Positions 34,730 through 46,530 of a stretch of 64,000 bases of DNA are shown here, piece by piece. The stretch spans positions 7,369,348 to 7,433,347 of the forward strand of contig JAKTNV010000023.1 in assembly GCA_022747635.1 (NCBI GenBank), in the 5' to 3' direction. Positions within the stretch are counted from its first letter, which is position 1. Every line of letters begins with the position of its first letter. The translations under genes and the position numbers were made by a program. The notes below the pieces were generated by a model. That model was given only the letters and a program-made list of their open reading frames with translations, made no database searches and was not told the origin of the DNA. Source of the DNA: Hetaerina americana. Its lineage: Eukaryota; Arthropoda; Insecta; Odonata; Calopterygidae.

Positions 34730-35130
34730 ATACTAGGTCGTCAGTGGCGGGAGGGTGAGGCTGAGCAGTCCACATCCCCAAGCCCGTCGCCTCGTACCCG
34801 CCGGACTTGAGCACTGGAGTCCCTCCATTTGTAAATGCCACCGAGTGACCTGTCTGGGATGGGGATTTGAGATAGCGCCGCGCGCTCCCGACCTCTTCTC
34901 CAGACATGAAGGTTCTCCGATACCTTTTCGCTATCTACCTCTCGCGAGAGACAAGGACCCTCACCCTACGGCCTCGGAGCGTGCGACTTGATCCAGATTC
35001 TCGCGGGTGGGTGCACACCACAGCACGCCGCCGATCTCGCCCGCCGGAGCGAACACCGCTCCAACCGTCGTCCCATTCCACCTCCGACACTGCGTGTCAC
35101 GCTTTCCCCCTCTCGTGACAACGGGAGCAG
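34730..35130. other. GC- and CpG-rich island
   Basis: High CpG density (e.g. 34870-35060) and overlapping short plus-strand frames without motifs. Together with 35330-35760 this is the largest GC-rich domain in the window. It is a candidate host promoter or first-exon region; no start or splice site can be assigned. Confidence 0.4.
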
Positions 35131-35329
35131 CAATTACGTCGGACCTCTCCTTCCCCCATCACTATCCACCCTCTGCCACACGCCCAAATAATTGCGACTC
35201 CCATATCTTAGCTCATTTTAAGAAAATCCACTTTCTTTTTTTGACTCCGCGTTCCAAAAAATGTAAAAAAAAGTTAAAATGAATGACTCATAAGCCCGAG
35301 GAGTGACCGAGGAAGCGCGAGCGGTTACT

Positions 35330-35760
35330 TCTCACCCAGGTCTACGTCGGACGCCGCCGGGATCGGCGACGTACCGCCACCATCTTGTCACCCCCACTTC
35401 TCGCTTCTGACTCGCTTTCCCAATCGCTCCACCGCGCCCCCCCCCCTCCCCGGCGAACGAAGCTCTCTCTAACCCCCCCCCCCCCCGAAATCGCCGTCCC
35501 CATCCCACGGGACACGCTGAACCCCCGCGACTGACAACGCGGACGCGATGTGTGCGCCTCGGTGACATTGGAAAGATCAGTGGGTCACGGGTTGAAAAGC
35601 CGCCGGACTGCCGAGGAGGGGTGATTTGCGCAAGCGACCGCCCCGAGAGGCAGAGCACGCGCACGGGTTGGTGTCGCGGGGCCAAGCTGCCCTCGGCAGA
35701 CGAATGACCACTCCCTGCAGGCTTCGGTCCGAATCCGAAATGTCTATCCACGAGGGCGCT
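35330..35760 (-). other. CpG-rich island with unrecognised 139-codon frame
   Basis: A minus-strand frame (35751-35332) is Arg/Gly/Ser-rich with a glycine run and resembles no family. C-runs at 35437-35446 and 35473-35486 give poly-Gly in the translation. CpG is frequent. A real first exon is possible but equally this is a chance frame in GC-rich DNA. Confidence 0.3.
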
Positions 35761-35905
35761 GCTCTACGAGACAAACTTAAAGAAACCAAATAATGGAAGT
35801 GATTCAAAGCGCAATGCTATGACTTATGTTCGCTTTGGTTCTGTCTCTCAACTACTAGACAAAGATTTACATAAAAACACGCCCAGTCAGACAGAGCCAT
35901 GCAAA

Positions 35906-35937
35906 GGTGACGGGATATGTAGATGTAGATGTAGATG
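35906..35937 (+). mobile_element. LINE-A tail without its hairpin
   Basis: GGTGACGGGATATGTAGATG followed by further GTAGAT units: the start (GGTGAC) and end (GGGTATTATGTAGAT) of the LINE-A 3' module are present, but the intervening hairpin is gone. Confidence 0.6.
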
Positions 35938-36395
35938 GTATCCTTAGGTTATGCATGTATAAAAATATTTGTGATCTTGTTTGAACTAAGGGTACATTTA
36001 AAAAGGAAGTATTTAAACACCTTGCGGATATGCCGCTTTGGTTAATGCTGCGGGAGACGGGGGTTAATCATCACCAACCCTTGGTGTAGACACCACATCA
36101 GGCATAGGTATGCATGGACTCATAAATAATCAGTTGCCTTGTATTATGGCTAGGCATAGATTTGCGAACAGCGGGATCAATTCCCACAGTTTCCCGGGAG
36201 CGTATGCGGACTTCAGAGTTCGATTCAAAAATATAAGACAGGGGCGGCGGGTAAGGAAATGGAATGTGGAAGCATTAACTGGATTGACAAAGAAGGAGTG
36301 GCAGCAGGAAGTAGAGAATATCATGAAGTAATATCGAGGACACGTATGAACTTATCAAAAAAGGAATATCGAAAGCCGCAAACAAAACTATGATA

Positions 36396-36781
36396 ACCGT
36401 TACATCTACATCTACAGAATACCCCGCAAGCCAACCAACCGTAAAAAGGAACAATACCACATGCAAAACAACAACATGGAGAATTACACCCACAGCAGCG
36501 CACACACTCATGTAAAAATCCCTTCATCCAACACTCATGGACTGCACAACACTGCGCCCCAGGATGCAGCACGAAAGCCATCCAGCAACACGCAAGCCAG
36601 GACACAACGAGCAAGAATGTGAAACACCAATACCACATGAACACGCACCACAAAACACTCTACCCCCCGAGGAGACTGTAAAGGGCAGGGAATGCGACCC
36701 AACGTTGTAGGTAGCAAAGGCAGATTTCCCCCCGCGGAGAGGGACGAGGGATTGAAAGGGAGACTAAAAAACAGACCGTTA
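36396..36781 (-). mobile_element. LINE-A 3' end (372 bp) inserted in LINE-B, 7-bp target duplication
   Basis: Insert 36403-36774, minus orientation, between ACCGTTA (36396-36402) and ACCGTTA (36775-36781). Its left edge is the (GTAGAT)n tail, followed by GGGGTATT and part of the hairpin. Its right edge matches 60945-60985. The host LINE-B linker (KTMITV / TVNDKRT) is continuous when the insert is removed. A clean 5'-truncated target-primed insertion. Confidence 0.9.
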
Positions 36782-37309
36782 ATGACAAAAGGACAAGCAA
36801 ACCATGGATCACGGATGACATGGTTAGAAATATAGATGGGAGACGGAAATGTAAGAATGTAAATACGGAGTAATGCAGAAGTTCAAATAGCTAGATAATA
36901 AATCGAGACGGTTAGCAAATAGAGCAAAAGAAGACGAGGAAGCGAGTACGTATATGGAAAGAGTGCAGAGGAAAGGTGAAATTGGTGCAACGATAGGAAG
37001 GTGTTTAACACTGAAGCAAGAAGAGAAAATTTGTGGATATTCAGAGTTAAGTCGGGATACATATTAGTTTCATTAGCAAAGCTCCAAGAGAGAGGGAAGG
37101 AATATTTTGAAAAACTCTATGGTAAAAAAATTTAGGCCAACAAGGTCGGGCATAGAAAGAAAATATAATAAAAATGAAGGTAGCTTAGGTCAAGGCTTAC
37201 TCGACGATGAGATAGAAGGGGTATTAAGGGAGATGAAACTAAATAAAGACGTGGGAGTAGACATAATTTTGAATAGAAAAGATAAGTGAAAAATGAAAGC
37301 ATAGATATA

Positions 37310-37585
37310 CAGGAGAGCGCGGTTTTGAAATCTTGGTCACTGGAGCCATACGATAGTAGGATGGAGACCTTTGAGATGTGGGTGTGGAGAAGAATGGAAA
37401 AATGAAATGATAGAAAGGAAAAACAACGAACAAATTGTTGTGGGCGGTAGGGGATGGATGGTGTTGGATGAAATTGGAAGGAGGTTGGAAATGCGAGCGC
37501 AGGGCGACCGTGGATAATGTTGGAGGCTGTGAGACGGGGGGAGTGGGGGGGGGGGGCGTGATGGGAGGATATTGAAGGAAGTATG
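37310..37585 (+). mobile_element. LINE-B 3' fragment nested in LINE-B
   Basis: ETFEMWVWRRMEK-like sequence and following C-terminal words (compare 9600-9800, reverse complement) interrupt the EN-RT linker/RT of copy B6. It includes a G-run (GGGGGAGTGGGG) at 37535-37556. Boundaries approximate. Confidence 0.6.
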
Positions 37586-38969
37586 CCAAATTGAAGTACG
37601 AATACAATATATTCTTAGGCGGATCTTACGTAGAATAGAGTCTTTCTTGCGGAACTATTGAAATGTTTAGGAAAATGTGGGAGGGAGAGGCTATATGGAC
37701 TTATTCGTAATATCTATGAGGAATGAAACTGGCCAGAAGACTTAGTGAGATCAGTGTTAGTTCCTATCGCGAAAAAGGTAAAGGCTACATCATGTGAGGA
37801 CCACAGAACAGTAAGTTTGATTTCGCTTGCAGCTAAAGTGGTTCTTAGGATCATCAACAAGGGAATGGGGAGTAGGGTATATGATTACTTAGGGGATGAT
37901 AAGTTTGTTTTCAGGAAGGCGAGAGGCACGCGTGATACCATTGCAATAATGAGATCACTAACACAGTAGCATAAAGAGTACAACCCGGGTGAATTTAACA
38001 GTTTCGCAGATTTCGAAAAGGCGTTTGATAGATTGAAGTGGAAATAAATGCATGGTTTGCAGAAAATAGGGGTAGATTGGACGTATCCGTGGGTAAAAGA
38101 ATTATCCGTAACCTCAACATATCTCGGACTGTTCAGGTGCGAGTGGTGGATGGAGAGTGAAGATGAGCAGGGTTAAGAAGGGTAGGGAGAGGTTGTCCAT
38201 TATCACCTGTGCTGTTAAACCCACGTTGAGGGAATGGTTAAGCGGCATTGGAAAAACTGGAGATGGGAATTAAAGTTGGTGGAAAATAATACAATTAATT
38301 AGCTCTGCCGATGATCAACCTTAATTTGTCAGCAGGCCAACGGATTACAAGGATTGCTGAGTGGATAGGAAATTCATTGCGATAGATGTGGGATGAGAAT
38401 GAATATAAATAAACAAAGGTAATGCGGTTTTTCAAAGGGGAAAACTTAAGTTAAGCATTAACTAGTGGGGTCGAAACCGTAGCAGGTGGAATAGTTACGT
38501 ATCTCAGAAGTGGTTGGGGCCGAAATGGTCAAATTAGTGGAGACATGAGGAGAAGAATTGCGTCAGGTGAACAAGTTTTCACATGGAGGAGATAATTGAT
38601 GACAGGACCGTCGAGTAAGGATGTTGAGAAAAGGCTTGCCAAAACCTCGATGTGAAGTGTGGTTGAGGACGGCGCGGAGACAAGTCACTGAAGCTGGACG
38701 ATAAGCGTGGACTGGAGGCTTTTGAAATGCGGGTGTGGAGAAGGATGGAGGAGGTGAAGTGGACAGAAAGGAAAACTAATATGTCCGTTGGGTATGGTGG
38801 GAGAGGAGAGGGAATTGCTGGGAGAAATCATCAGGAGGCAGGAAAAATGGATGAAGAGAAATGTTCGTTCGAAGGTTTCCGGATGGATGAAGAGAATTTT
38901 GAATAGCGATGGAATGTTGAAGACTGTGATAAAGGGGAGAATGTTGGGCAAACGAGGAAGGTAGTCAAG

Positions 38970-40300
38970 ATGTTTCTCTGTGGAGGATGCGCGATTGGCA
39001 CTCGTAGAGATTATATTTCGACTTAAATGTTGTTTAAATTCTTTTTTCTTAAGGGACTGTTATTCATGGGGTTTTTGGGTGGAACACCTCTTAAGAAAGA
39101 GTATTCTCGTAGTCAGGACCCAGACATCACACTCCCTCCCGGTCACTCCCCCGCGTCGCTTGTCTTTCGATGCCGTAAAGCTTCATTAAGTCTTATTTTA
39201 GCATGCAATCAAGTGTGCCCTCGTATTTATAAATACTTTTCCCAAAACACATTTAATCATGCTGCATAAACTTGAGGATAATGTATTTAATTTATGATTT
39301 GAGTTTATGGGCTCTCGTCGCGGACCCTTCACATACATGCAGAAAACAAAGAAATGTTATCAATGAAACGCTCAGTTTTGTGCGACGGGTTGCTTCTGAA
39401 AGTCGTGGACACATAATTAAACATTAGAGTTATGTTTTTATTGTTGAATTTGCATTATTACCTTTATAATCCTTTGTTTGTGCATGTGTAACAGAAATTA
39501 TACAGCTAGTCTTTCTAACAATGAGATCGCTTCCTAACAGACTGACGACATAGGTTACAACCCTTAGAGTAACGTTTTAACCTGCTTTCATTTTCTTCTC
39601 GTTTCTACGCGATGGTGCCGCGGGTGTTTCTATCTGAAAGGCTCAAAATCACTAGGCAAAAAGTGAATCCATAGAAAAGGGTAGGCATGACCTCCCTGCA
39701 TTGCTGCCGATTTTCTATGAGCATTTACCATTGTAAAACAAGTTCTTGAGATACTTCGTGGTAGTCATAAGTTGATTGCATAAATATGCTACCTATTACA
39801 AAAGTTTACTTAGTGATTGAAATGGAATTAATTAATCCTCTCACTCTCTCTTTAGAACATCTCTATGTTGCTTTCCAACATATTAACAAAGTCACGGAGG
39901 AAAAAATAGAATATAAAACTTTATTGGGCCATAATAAAATCATTAAACATGCTTTATGAAATGCAAATGAACCACCTTTAACACAGCCGTGTCGAGAATC
40001 CGCAATAAAATCTTATCTCAAAAATCCTATGTTTGCATAAATTCTTAAGTTTGTCAACTCTTTACACGAACTATCTGATTATAAAAAGCCACTGCGATTG
40101 AAGCATCTTGGTTAAACTTAGCGTTCTTAAGCAGTTTTAATATCTTATCGATTATTCACCCGCTAATATTTTGCTAACGCACGGTCAACATCTTTATGGT
40201 ATGTGCTTATTCGTTTGCCCCTCGACCCTAATTCATGTGCCGCCATGCCAAGACCCTCAAATTGAACAATTTCAAGGGCGACTTTCCTCGCAATATTAGA
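38970..40300. other. No recognised gene
   Basis: AT-rich with short frames (38980-39269) lacking motifs. Confidence 0.35.
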
Positions 40301-40304
40301 CTCC

Positions 40305-40540
40305 TGAAATGGACAGAGAATGAAACAAACGAGGGAGTGCTAGGTATGGTGGGCGAGGAGAGGGGATAATTGGGAGAGATCATCAGGAGTGAGGCAATAT
40401 GCAGAGCGTTTTGTTTGCCGATGGGATGTTGAAACCTGTGACAAACGGGAGACCGTTCGGCAAATGATGGAGGGGTGGGATAGGCATATTGGGGGGAACG
40501 AAGGGAGGAAGTGTGAGGAATCGAAGATGGGCTTATCGCA
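40305..40540 (+). mobile_element. LINE-B C-terminal fragment B7
   Basis: MKWTENETNEGVLGMVGEER followed by LGEIIRSE matches the C-terminal region of B2 (VKWTEKKTNEEVLGMVGEEK). Truncated both sides; degraded after 40420. Confidence 0.75.
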
Positions 40541-40544
40541 GTGT

Positions 40545-41625
40545 CGAATGTCAGGTCGTATTTTATTAACAGAGGTGAGGAAATGCAACCTCCTACCCTT
40601 TAATAGTATGCGTCCACACAAAACCATCCTTGAAAGGTAGAATAATAGTAATTATAATAATGTCTCTCACGAGTATTTCAAAGACCTAACGATCACATCA
40701 GATAGGTGATGCCATAAGGGGACGGCCAATCCGACAGATTATATGTGAAACTAATATAAAAGAAATACAGCATTCTTTGTAAAGCTAGGTATCTTTGGTA
40801 CCAAGGGCCCCATGTTTTATTAAAACCACTGTCTTTCCTCATTCAGGCCCTCACCCATTCCCTCCCATCAACATTACTACCCCTCTTCCCCCACACTCAC
40901 TTTTCCTTGGAGGATTGAGGTGTCCGTGGGGACCGCTAATTATTATTGTACAGGAAATGCGAACTCCTCAATTCCTCTGGCCATGGACGTTTCCCGAAGA
41001 CGGAGTGGACGAGACGGAGGAAGAATGGAGGCATCTCGGGCGGCATGGAAGGAGGTAGGGAGGACGGGAGGCTCAAGAGTCCTTCATTGTAACGGAAGTT
41101 GCATTTATGTGAAGAGTATCTCAGAGAGCTTCCGCGAAAACCATTTTTGCACTTGGTCACAGGGCCCTGAGAAACATAAACCTTACCGTCGGACTGTTAA
41201 TAAAAAAATTCTAAAAATGATGTCTCCTGTATCGTAAAAATAGATATCCACCCTGTTTTTAGTAAGTTACATTAACTAGGTGTTTTTGCTATTGTTTTAT
41301 AAAAATAAGCCCTTCATGCAAGAATATACAACGAATTACTCTGTTTTGATCACCTCATGAAAGTGGTTTAGTTTTCCATACTAAAATAGCAGTGCCATAC
41401 TACCATTCGAATAGAATATGTGGTTTAGTATTGTTTCTGGTTGCCTCCAATGCGGGGCACACATGCTATTTAATTGGCTGAATACCGAGCACCGGTGGAT
41501 TTCACGCTGCCTTTGGAAACCGACTCTGCCGAATTGGCTCGGCTTCTACCGAGTCCCCTCTCCGTGTCACCCATGGTTTTCCAGGGGAAGCCAGGTACGC
41601 GAAAACCCACGCAGGTAGGGTGAAT
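40545..41625. other. No recognised gene
   Basis: Mixed composition; frames at 40795-41237 are unrecognised. Confidence 0.35.
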
Positions 41626-41629
41626 CCCA

Positions 41630-41708
41630 GGGTATTTATGGGCGTCAGTCGGAATAGAAACCGGGGTCTTCGGTGAGTGGCGCAGTCGTCTAACCACGCT
41701 CCTTGAAG
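41630..41708 (-). mobile_element. tRNA-derived SINE head
   Basis: The minus strand has the A-box-like GCGTGGTTAGACGACTGCGC and the B-box-like CGGTTTCTATTCCGAC about 45 bp downstream, the spacing of a tRNA. The acceptor stem is absent. The body downstream is not recognisably shared with the other SINEs here. Confidence 0.55.
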
Positions 41709-41984
41709 AATAAAACATCACTTCTTCGACAAGCGAAATACCTTTGAGCATTTTTTATTGGTAGTCTGCTGTTTAAGGTAGCTAATAAATAGCCTGCGAT
41801 TATATTTGCTGATAGTCGCACTGCTTGTGTTTCTTGTCAGAATATATGTAATATCAAATGCATGGGATCCTCATGAAGTAAGCTTAATTTTGGAACTACA
41901 TCAAGTGAAACGTAGAACAGCTATGTTTGTGAAATTTGTTATGAACAAAGTAGCAGTAGGTAGGTAGGGGCCAGGAGTAAATCA

Positions 41985-42050
41985 TAGGCAGTGTGTCTGG
42001 AGCGTGGAGCTGAAGGTCGCTGGTTAAATTCTCGTGACCGGCGAAAATTT
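41985..42050 (+). mobile_element. tRNA-like SINE head, degraded
   Basis: GTGTCTGGAGCGTGGAGC then GGTCGCTGGTTAAATTCTCG (B-box-like GGTTAAATTC). Too divergent for a tRNA gene. Confidence 0.4.
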
Positions 42051-42054
42051 TTCA

Positions 42055-42405
42055 GCTTAGAAATAGAAGTTGTTAATAGTTTTTCGGTTTATGTTCCATG
42101 AATTCGGTTTATATTAACGGTTAAACACACATTAACAGGAAAAAACAACAATGGTATTTCGGAACGAGACAATGAGAAAAATAGACCCCTGAACCCATGG
42201 TGAAAGGCAGCAGTTTCACCATTAGGCACTGGTGTTGCAGAGCGAGTGGGTCGGCCCGGCATCAGCTGCCACAGTTGCGGGCGAGAGTGAAGTGCACAGA
42301 ATGGGCCACAGCACGTGGAAGACAAAGGGAAACCACATCATTATTCTCCCGAGAAAATGCAGCCTTGCCTTGCATTCAAATATCTTAGAATGGTAAGATA
42401 TGGGC
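42055..42405. other. No recognised gene
   Basis: Average composition; no motif. Confidence 0.35.
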
Positions 42406-42407
42406 TG

Positions 42408-42818
42408 CTAACCACTCCGGTCAGTACAGAACCCTGGAAAAAGAGGGTTCAGTACTGTAGTCAATACTGAACCCTCTATTTCGTAGTTTAAATCCTGTTC
42501 GACGCTTCCTTTGTTCCAAAATTTCAAAACTGCGTATTTATCTATATTAAGTGTTAATCCCCATTTATTGCACCAATTCGAGATATTGTCTAAGTCTCTA
42601 AAGAGTAGCTCGCGATCTAGTTGGCTCCTTATTTCCCCGTATACCACCGTGTCGTCAGCAAATAACCTCAGATTGCTACCAACGTGTGTGCTTAAGTCGT
42701 TAATGTATATTAAGAACAGAAGAGGCCCTTTTACCCTTCCCTGGTGGAAGCCCGAAGTTACATCTCTATCCGTTGAGCACAACCCATATATGACTACTAT
42801 TTGTTTGCGATTTGACAA
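42408..42818 (-). pseudogene. LINE-A RT catalytic fragment (136 codons)
   Basis: Open frame with SNRKQIVVIYGLCSTDRDVT, the motif-B equivalent TSGFHQGRVKGPLLF (consensus [15 protein letters not shown]), [11 protein letters not shown] with the catalytic FADD pair, and WCNKWGLTLNIDKYAVLKFW. It ends where copy A4 is truncated, next to a GGGTTCAGTA/TACTGAACCC inverted repeat (42448-42475). Confidence 0.9.
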
Positions 42819-43801
42819 GAAGCCTCTAATCCAATTAATTATTTTCTCATTGATTCCATAGTATTAAGTTTATGTAACAGTTTATTGTGTGGGACTTTGT
42901 CGAAGGCTTTTCGATATCTAGGAATACTGCATCAACTTGTGTGTTGTTTTCTCCCGAACTAAGTATATCGTGAATGAAGAGACCTAGTTGTGTTTCGCAA
43001 GATCTGCTTTTCCTAAATCCGTGCTGGTGTGGGTTAGTGTTTCCTACTATCAAGAAATCTCATTATGTTAGTGACAATAATGTGTTCCAATATTTTACAA
43101 GAGATCGATGTTAAGGATATGGGTCGGTAATTATATGGTTGGTTTATCCCTATCGCCGCCTTTATAGATGGGAGTTCTCGTATATGGGTTAACTTCCAGT
43201 CGCGAGGCACTGCGCCTTCTTGTATCGATTTTAGAAAGACAATTTCTAAAAACGGGGAATTGTAATCAGCTAATTTTTCTAGCAGATATTGCTTCCGGAC
43301 CAGGTGCTTTGCTTTGATACTACGGAGCAGATGTACTATTCCCTGCTTTGGTAGGTGTAATATCCCTCATGTGTTCCCCGGGTGGGTGTGGAGGATCGTT
43401 TGGTGCGTTTGTGTTTTTATTGTAGACGCTCTGGAAAAAATTGTTTAAAATATTTGCCTTTTTCACGCTATCGGTAATGATTTCTCCATTTTCCGTCTTC
43501 AAAGAATGAACATTTGGACGTTTACCCTTTATTTCCCTAATGTAGGACCAGAATGACTTTGGATTTTCCTCAAGGTTTTCGCTTAGCATTTGAGATTTAA
43601 AAGAGTGTAGTGGTGTGCGCATAAAACTTTTCGTCTTACTGAAATATTCTTTTAGTTGCTGTTTGGATGTACTATATTCATGTAAACTATATCGTCACTT
43701 TTTACACTCTTTTTGAAATTTGACTGTAGCTTTCTTTGCCTTCTTAATGCCGATCTAACTTCCCCGTTGTACCATCTAGGTTCCTTACTGTCGCATTTCA
43801 G

Positions 43802-44137
43802 TTAGGACGGGATGTGCGTCTTCATTCCTTCGCGTAAAATATTTAAGAAATAATTCCAAGTGTTCTCTGTATTGGTTGTCAGTGTTTTTGTCTTGTATTC
43901 TGGTAATTTTATTTTTAAATATTTTCGTAGTCCGTTAAAATTTGCCTTGTTGTATAGGTATGTTTTACGCCTTTCTTTGTTTGTTTTGACGAACTTAGTT
44001 TTTAACTCTATAAAAATAGCCTTATGGTCTCTGATTCCGTCTATTATTTCTATGTTAGTAATGATTTCGGGCATAGAAGTCGCAAAGATATCTGGTATGT
44101 TGTGGCCCCGTGTTGGTGATTTAACAATTTGTTCCAA
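43802..44137 (-). pseudogene. LINE-A endonuclease C-terminal part (111 codons)
   Basis: Contains the SPTRGHNIPDIFATSMPEII block and the final catalytic His motif (GIRDHKAIFIEL; family consensus SDH). It then runs into the basic EN-RT linker (TKFVKTNKERRKTYLYNKAN). The start of the endonuclease lies in another frame at 44177-44407. Confidence 0.85.
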
Positions 44138-44749
44138 GGAGCATTTTGTGAATATATCGAGTTCTTGACATGAATCTCAGTTTTTAGCAGATTTTCCTAC
44201 GCAGTAGTTGTCCCAGCCAATTGACGGTAGATTTGTATCACCAGCCAATATAATAATACCGTTGCTGTGTCTGCTGCTGATAGTGGATATTTGTTCGTCG
44301 AGCTTGTGTAGGACATCAGTGTTAGAATTTGAGGGTCTGTAAAATGAACACACGAATAGATTTCTGTCGTTGTGGTCCTTATTGTAGCACCAAACGCGTA
44401 CTATCATTTACATCGCATTCGTATCGTTGGCTACTAAGATGTGACTTTACTGCAATGAATACTCCACCACTCAATCTATTAGGTCTGTCCCTTCTCTAAA
44501 TTGTGAAACCGCTCGGAAAAATCTCATTGTTTGCTATATCTTCCGGTGCCAACTTTCCGTTTCAACTACTTTGCCTGCGTTTATACCGACAAAAATATGT
44601 TCAATATCCGATATTTTGTTTCTAATGCTACGGCAGTGTAATGTTATAATTTTAATTTGGTCAATTACTTTTTTTCGGTTTTATGTATGCTCACGAAACA
44701 ATTTCGAGACGATGCGTGGTTATCAGAGGCAAAAGAATAACAGGTAGCA

Positions 44750-44840
44750 GGTGTAGAGGTAACATGACTATGATTTCGCATGAATGGTTGGTGACCCAAG
44801 ACCACCCCGCCATACGCCCTTGCGACGGCTTTTGGGAGAT
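44750..44840 (+). mobile_element. LINE-A-like 3' tail
   Basis: GTGTAGAGGTAACATGACTA then GGTTGGTGACCCAAGACC, CCCCGCCATACGCCCTTGCG and GGCTTTTGGGAG: the tail module of the 13.4-kb subfamily with a mutated distal arm, lacking the GTAGAT run. Confidence 0.65.
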
Positions 44841-44899
44841 TGTTAATATTTCTAATTATTTGGATTCATACCATGAAATTTAAACTTGGGGGTGCCTTG

Positions 44900-45340
44900 T
44901 GGTACGAGGTGTACTAGCATATTTGGGACATGATTTGCTCGTCGGAGACGTGACGAGAACATCGCGTCAAAATCCTTCCTCATGCACGCTACAAATTAGC
45001 CCCTTACAAACTCTTCCCTCCGCCTTTTCCGAAACCCCTAAGTCATTCCTCGGGAATTTTATGTCCCCCCACGGCCTTATTGGATTCTAATTCTTTTAAC
45101 CCTCTTCCTCTCTCACCATCAAGTACACTTGGGTCTGAGCCATCCCAATCTGTGCCATCTTCTCTTACTTTGTCTATGCATACTTGCTTGCCTCGATATA
45201 TTTGCTAAATAGATCCTCTTTAAGTATGCCTTACTGGCCAAGTAATCACCCCTGGTTCAACTTATTATCTTCCGTATTGTCTCAGTTAGTGTGCACTGCT
45301 TGAGCAGTAAGGACATTATATTCTTTATCAAACACTCGTG
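44900..45340 (-). mobile_element. LINE-B fragment B9 (RT N-terminal region)
   Basis: DNA-level match to 23210-23430 (minus): CCACGGCCTTATT in a Cys/Pro-coding context, the preceding CGGGAATTTTATG (CGGGAATGTTATC in B3) and a shared CTCTTCCCTCC-type block. Very decayed. Confidence 0.6.
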
Positions 45341-45344
45341 AATT

Positions 45345-45655
45345 TCAAGTGCTCAGTTATGCATAAGTCAACGCCCACTACATTTAATTGAAGTTTCCTC
45401 ATGCTTTCACCTCCTGTTTTTTTCCTTTTCTAGCACCCCCCACTCACAGCAGCCCTCGGCATCCCGAGGAATCCGCTCGTGTTGGCCACGCGTGCGTTTT
45501 TGCACATAATGTTCTGTCGGTGTAAGGTTTCCGAAAACGACCCTTATCCCTATCATCTGCTTGTTAATGATTTTCGGGAATGTGAAACTTTTTGGCGAGC
45601 GGAATTTAAGTGCAGACCCATACGAAGAAATTATGATTTAGGGAAAAGATTTCCA
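45345..45655. other. No recognised gene
   Basis: Average composition, no motifs. Confidence 0.35.
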
Positions 45656-45659
45656 TCCT

Positions 45660-46420
45660 AGTGGGCGAAAGAAAGTAAGCGGCGGGCGGAAGATAGTGAT
45701 CGGATGGGCGTGCAGCGGCGGGGAATGGCACTCGCCGGCGCGTGGCATTTGGCGGAGCGAGGTGCCATGAGGTGGCGCGGCGATGGGCCAGCCGCGTGCG
45801 GGGACGGACTCGTTTCCGCGTACAACGGAGAACCGAACTTGGGGTGCACACTTCAAAGGGGGGAGGAGGAAGGCTCCTTTCTCTGTGCCTCCCAGGGTGA
45901 GTGGGTACTCGAACAATTTGGCGCAGCTCGGGTGATTCTGATGGTGTACAGAGGCGTCACTGGTAATCGAACCCAGGCCCAGCGGTCACTAGCTCGGCGA
46001 TATACCCACCATGTTCCGTCCAGCCGCAAACAGTGTGATATGATGTCGTTATCGTTAGCGCCCCACGAATCGATCGCGGCGCTGTCTCGTGCCGTGGTGA
46101 TGCGTGCCCGCTGCGAATATGCCCTGCTGCCGTTTCGAACGAATTTCCATTTCTGGGAGGAAAAGGTTTTCTCGATGAGCCAAGCTGCCGATGTTCACTT
46201 GCTCGGTTCTGCGTGCTAGTTTCAAAGTGGGCCACTCGAACTGTTCACCGTGCACCTTTTGCTGGGACTGATGCGCGTCGAAGGCCTGCACAACCTCTTC
46301 TTCTCTTTGGAAGCCTATTCCCTCCGTATCGCCCTGGGCGGTGGGGAAGTGCGGATCCCCTCTAGCGGGAAGAGGACCCGCAATTCCTTCTCACGTGAGA
46401 TGGAATGGAGACCCCGACGT
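45660..46420. other. GC-rich patch
   Basis: CpG-rich, with a 171-codon plus-strand frame (45704-46219) and several minus-strand frames that overlap it. The frame runs through the tRNA-like element at 45950-46012, so it is unlikely to be a real protein. Confidence 0.35.
45950..46012 (-). mobile_element. tRNA-like SINE head or tRNA pseudogene
   Basis: The minus strand GGTGGGTATATCGCCGAGC resembles a tRNA 5' half with an A box, and GGGTTCGATTACC is a B box. Acceptor-stem pairing is not evident. Confidence 0.5.
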
Positions 46421-46530
46421 GAATATAATGAATTATCTCTTGGATTTACCAACTTATTCTTAAAAATCATTTTTGTTGAGAAGGATCGGTTAGTGCGGTG
46501 CGGTAAGGAAGAGGCTTGAGGAAATGAAAA

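Larger units (their letters stand above)
36045..38965 (+). mobile_element. LINE-B copy B6 (EN end, linker, RT, C-terminus)
   Basis: Plus strand: DNA matches B3 from 36045 (end of EN). Then IRQGRRVRKWNVEALTGLTK, GISKAANKTMITV, the insertion at 36403-36774, VNDKRTSKPWITDDMV, EVLREMKLNKDVG-like linker, SCEDHRTVSLISLAAKVVLR (RT motif 1-2), FADFEKAFDRLKW (motif A) and a decayed C-terminus ending near 38965 (LGKRGR-like). A 3' LINE-B piece is nested at 37310-37580. Stops and indels throughout. Confidence 0.8.
42408..44690 (-). mobile_element. LINE-A copy A4, longest (EN to RT)
   Basis: Minus strand from high to low: endonuclease (NLFVCSFYRPSNSNTDVL, IILAGDTNLPSIGW, IPDIFATSMPEI, GIRDHKAIFIELKT), linker (NPKSFWSYIREIKGKRPNVH, KANILNNFFQSVYNKN), TPIYKGGD-like start of [74 protein letters not shown] (FADD intact) and LTLNIDKYAVLKF. 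The 3' third and tail are missing. Few stops per domain, so it is among the youngest copies here. Confidence 0.9.

Noticed and set aside
36321..36653. Cys/Trp-rich 110-codon minus-strand frame (also 61061-61306 plus)
   Set aside because: Both are translations of the LINE-A 3' untranslated region, shared as DNA between copies; not a conserved protein.
45704..46219. 171-codon plus-strand frame
   Set aside because: It runs through a tRNA-like SINE head on the opposite strand and GC-rich DNA, with no known motif and overlapping frames on the other strand.
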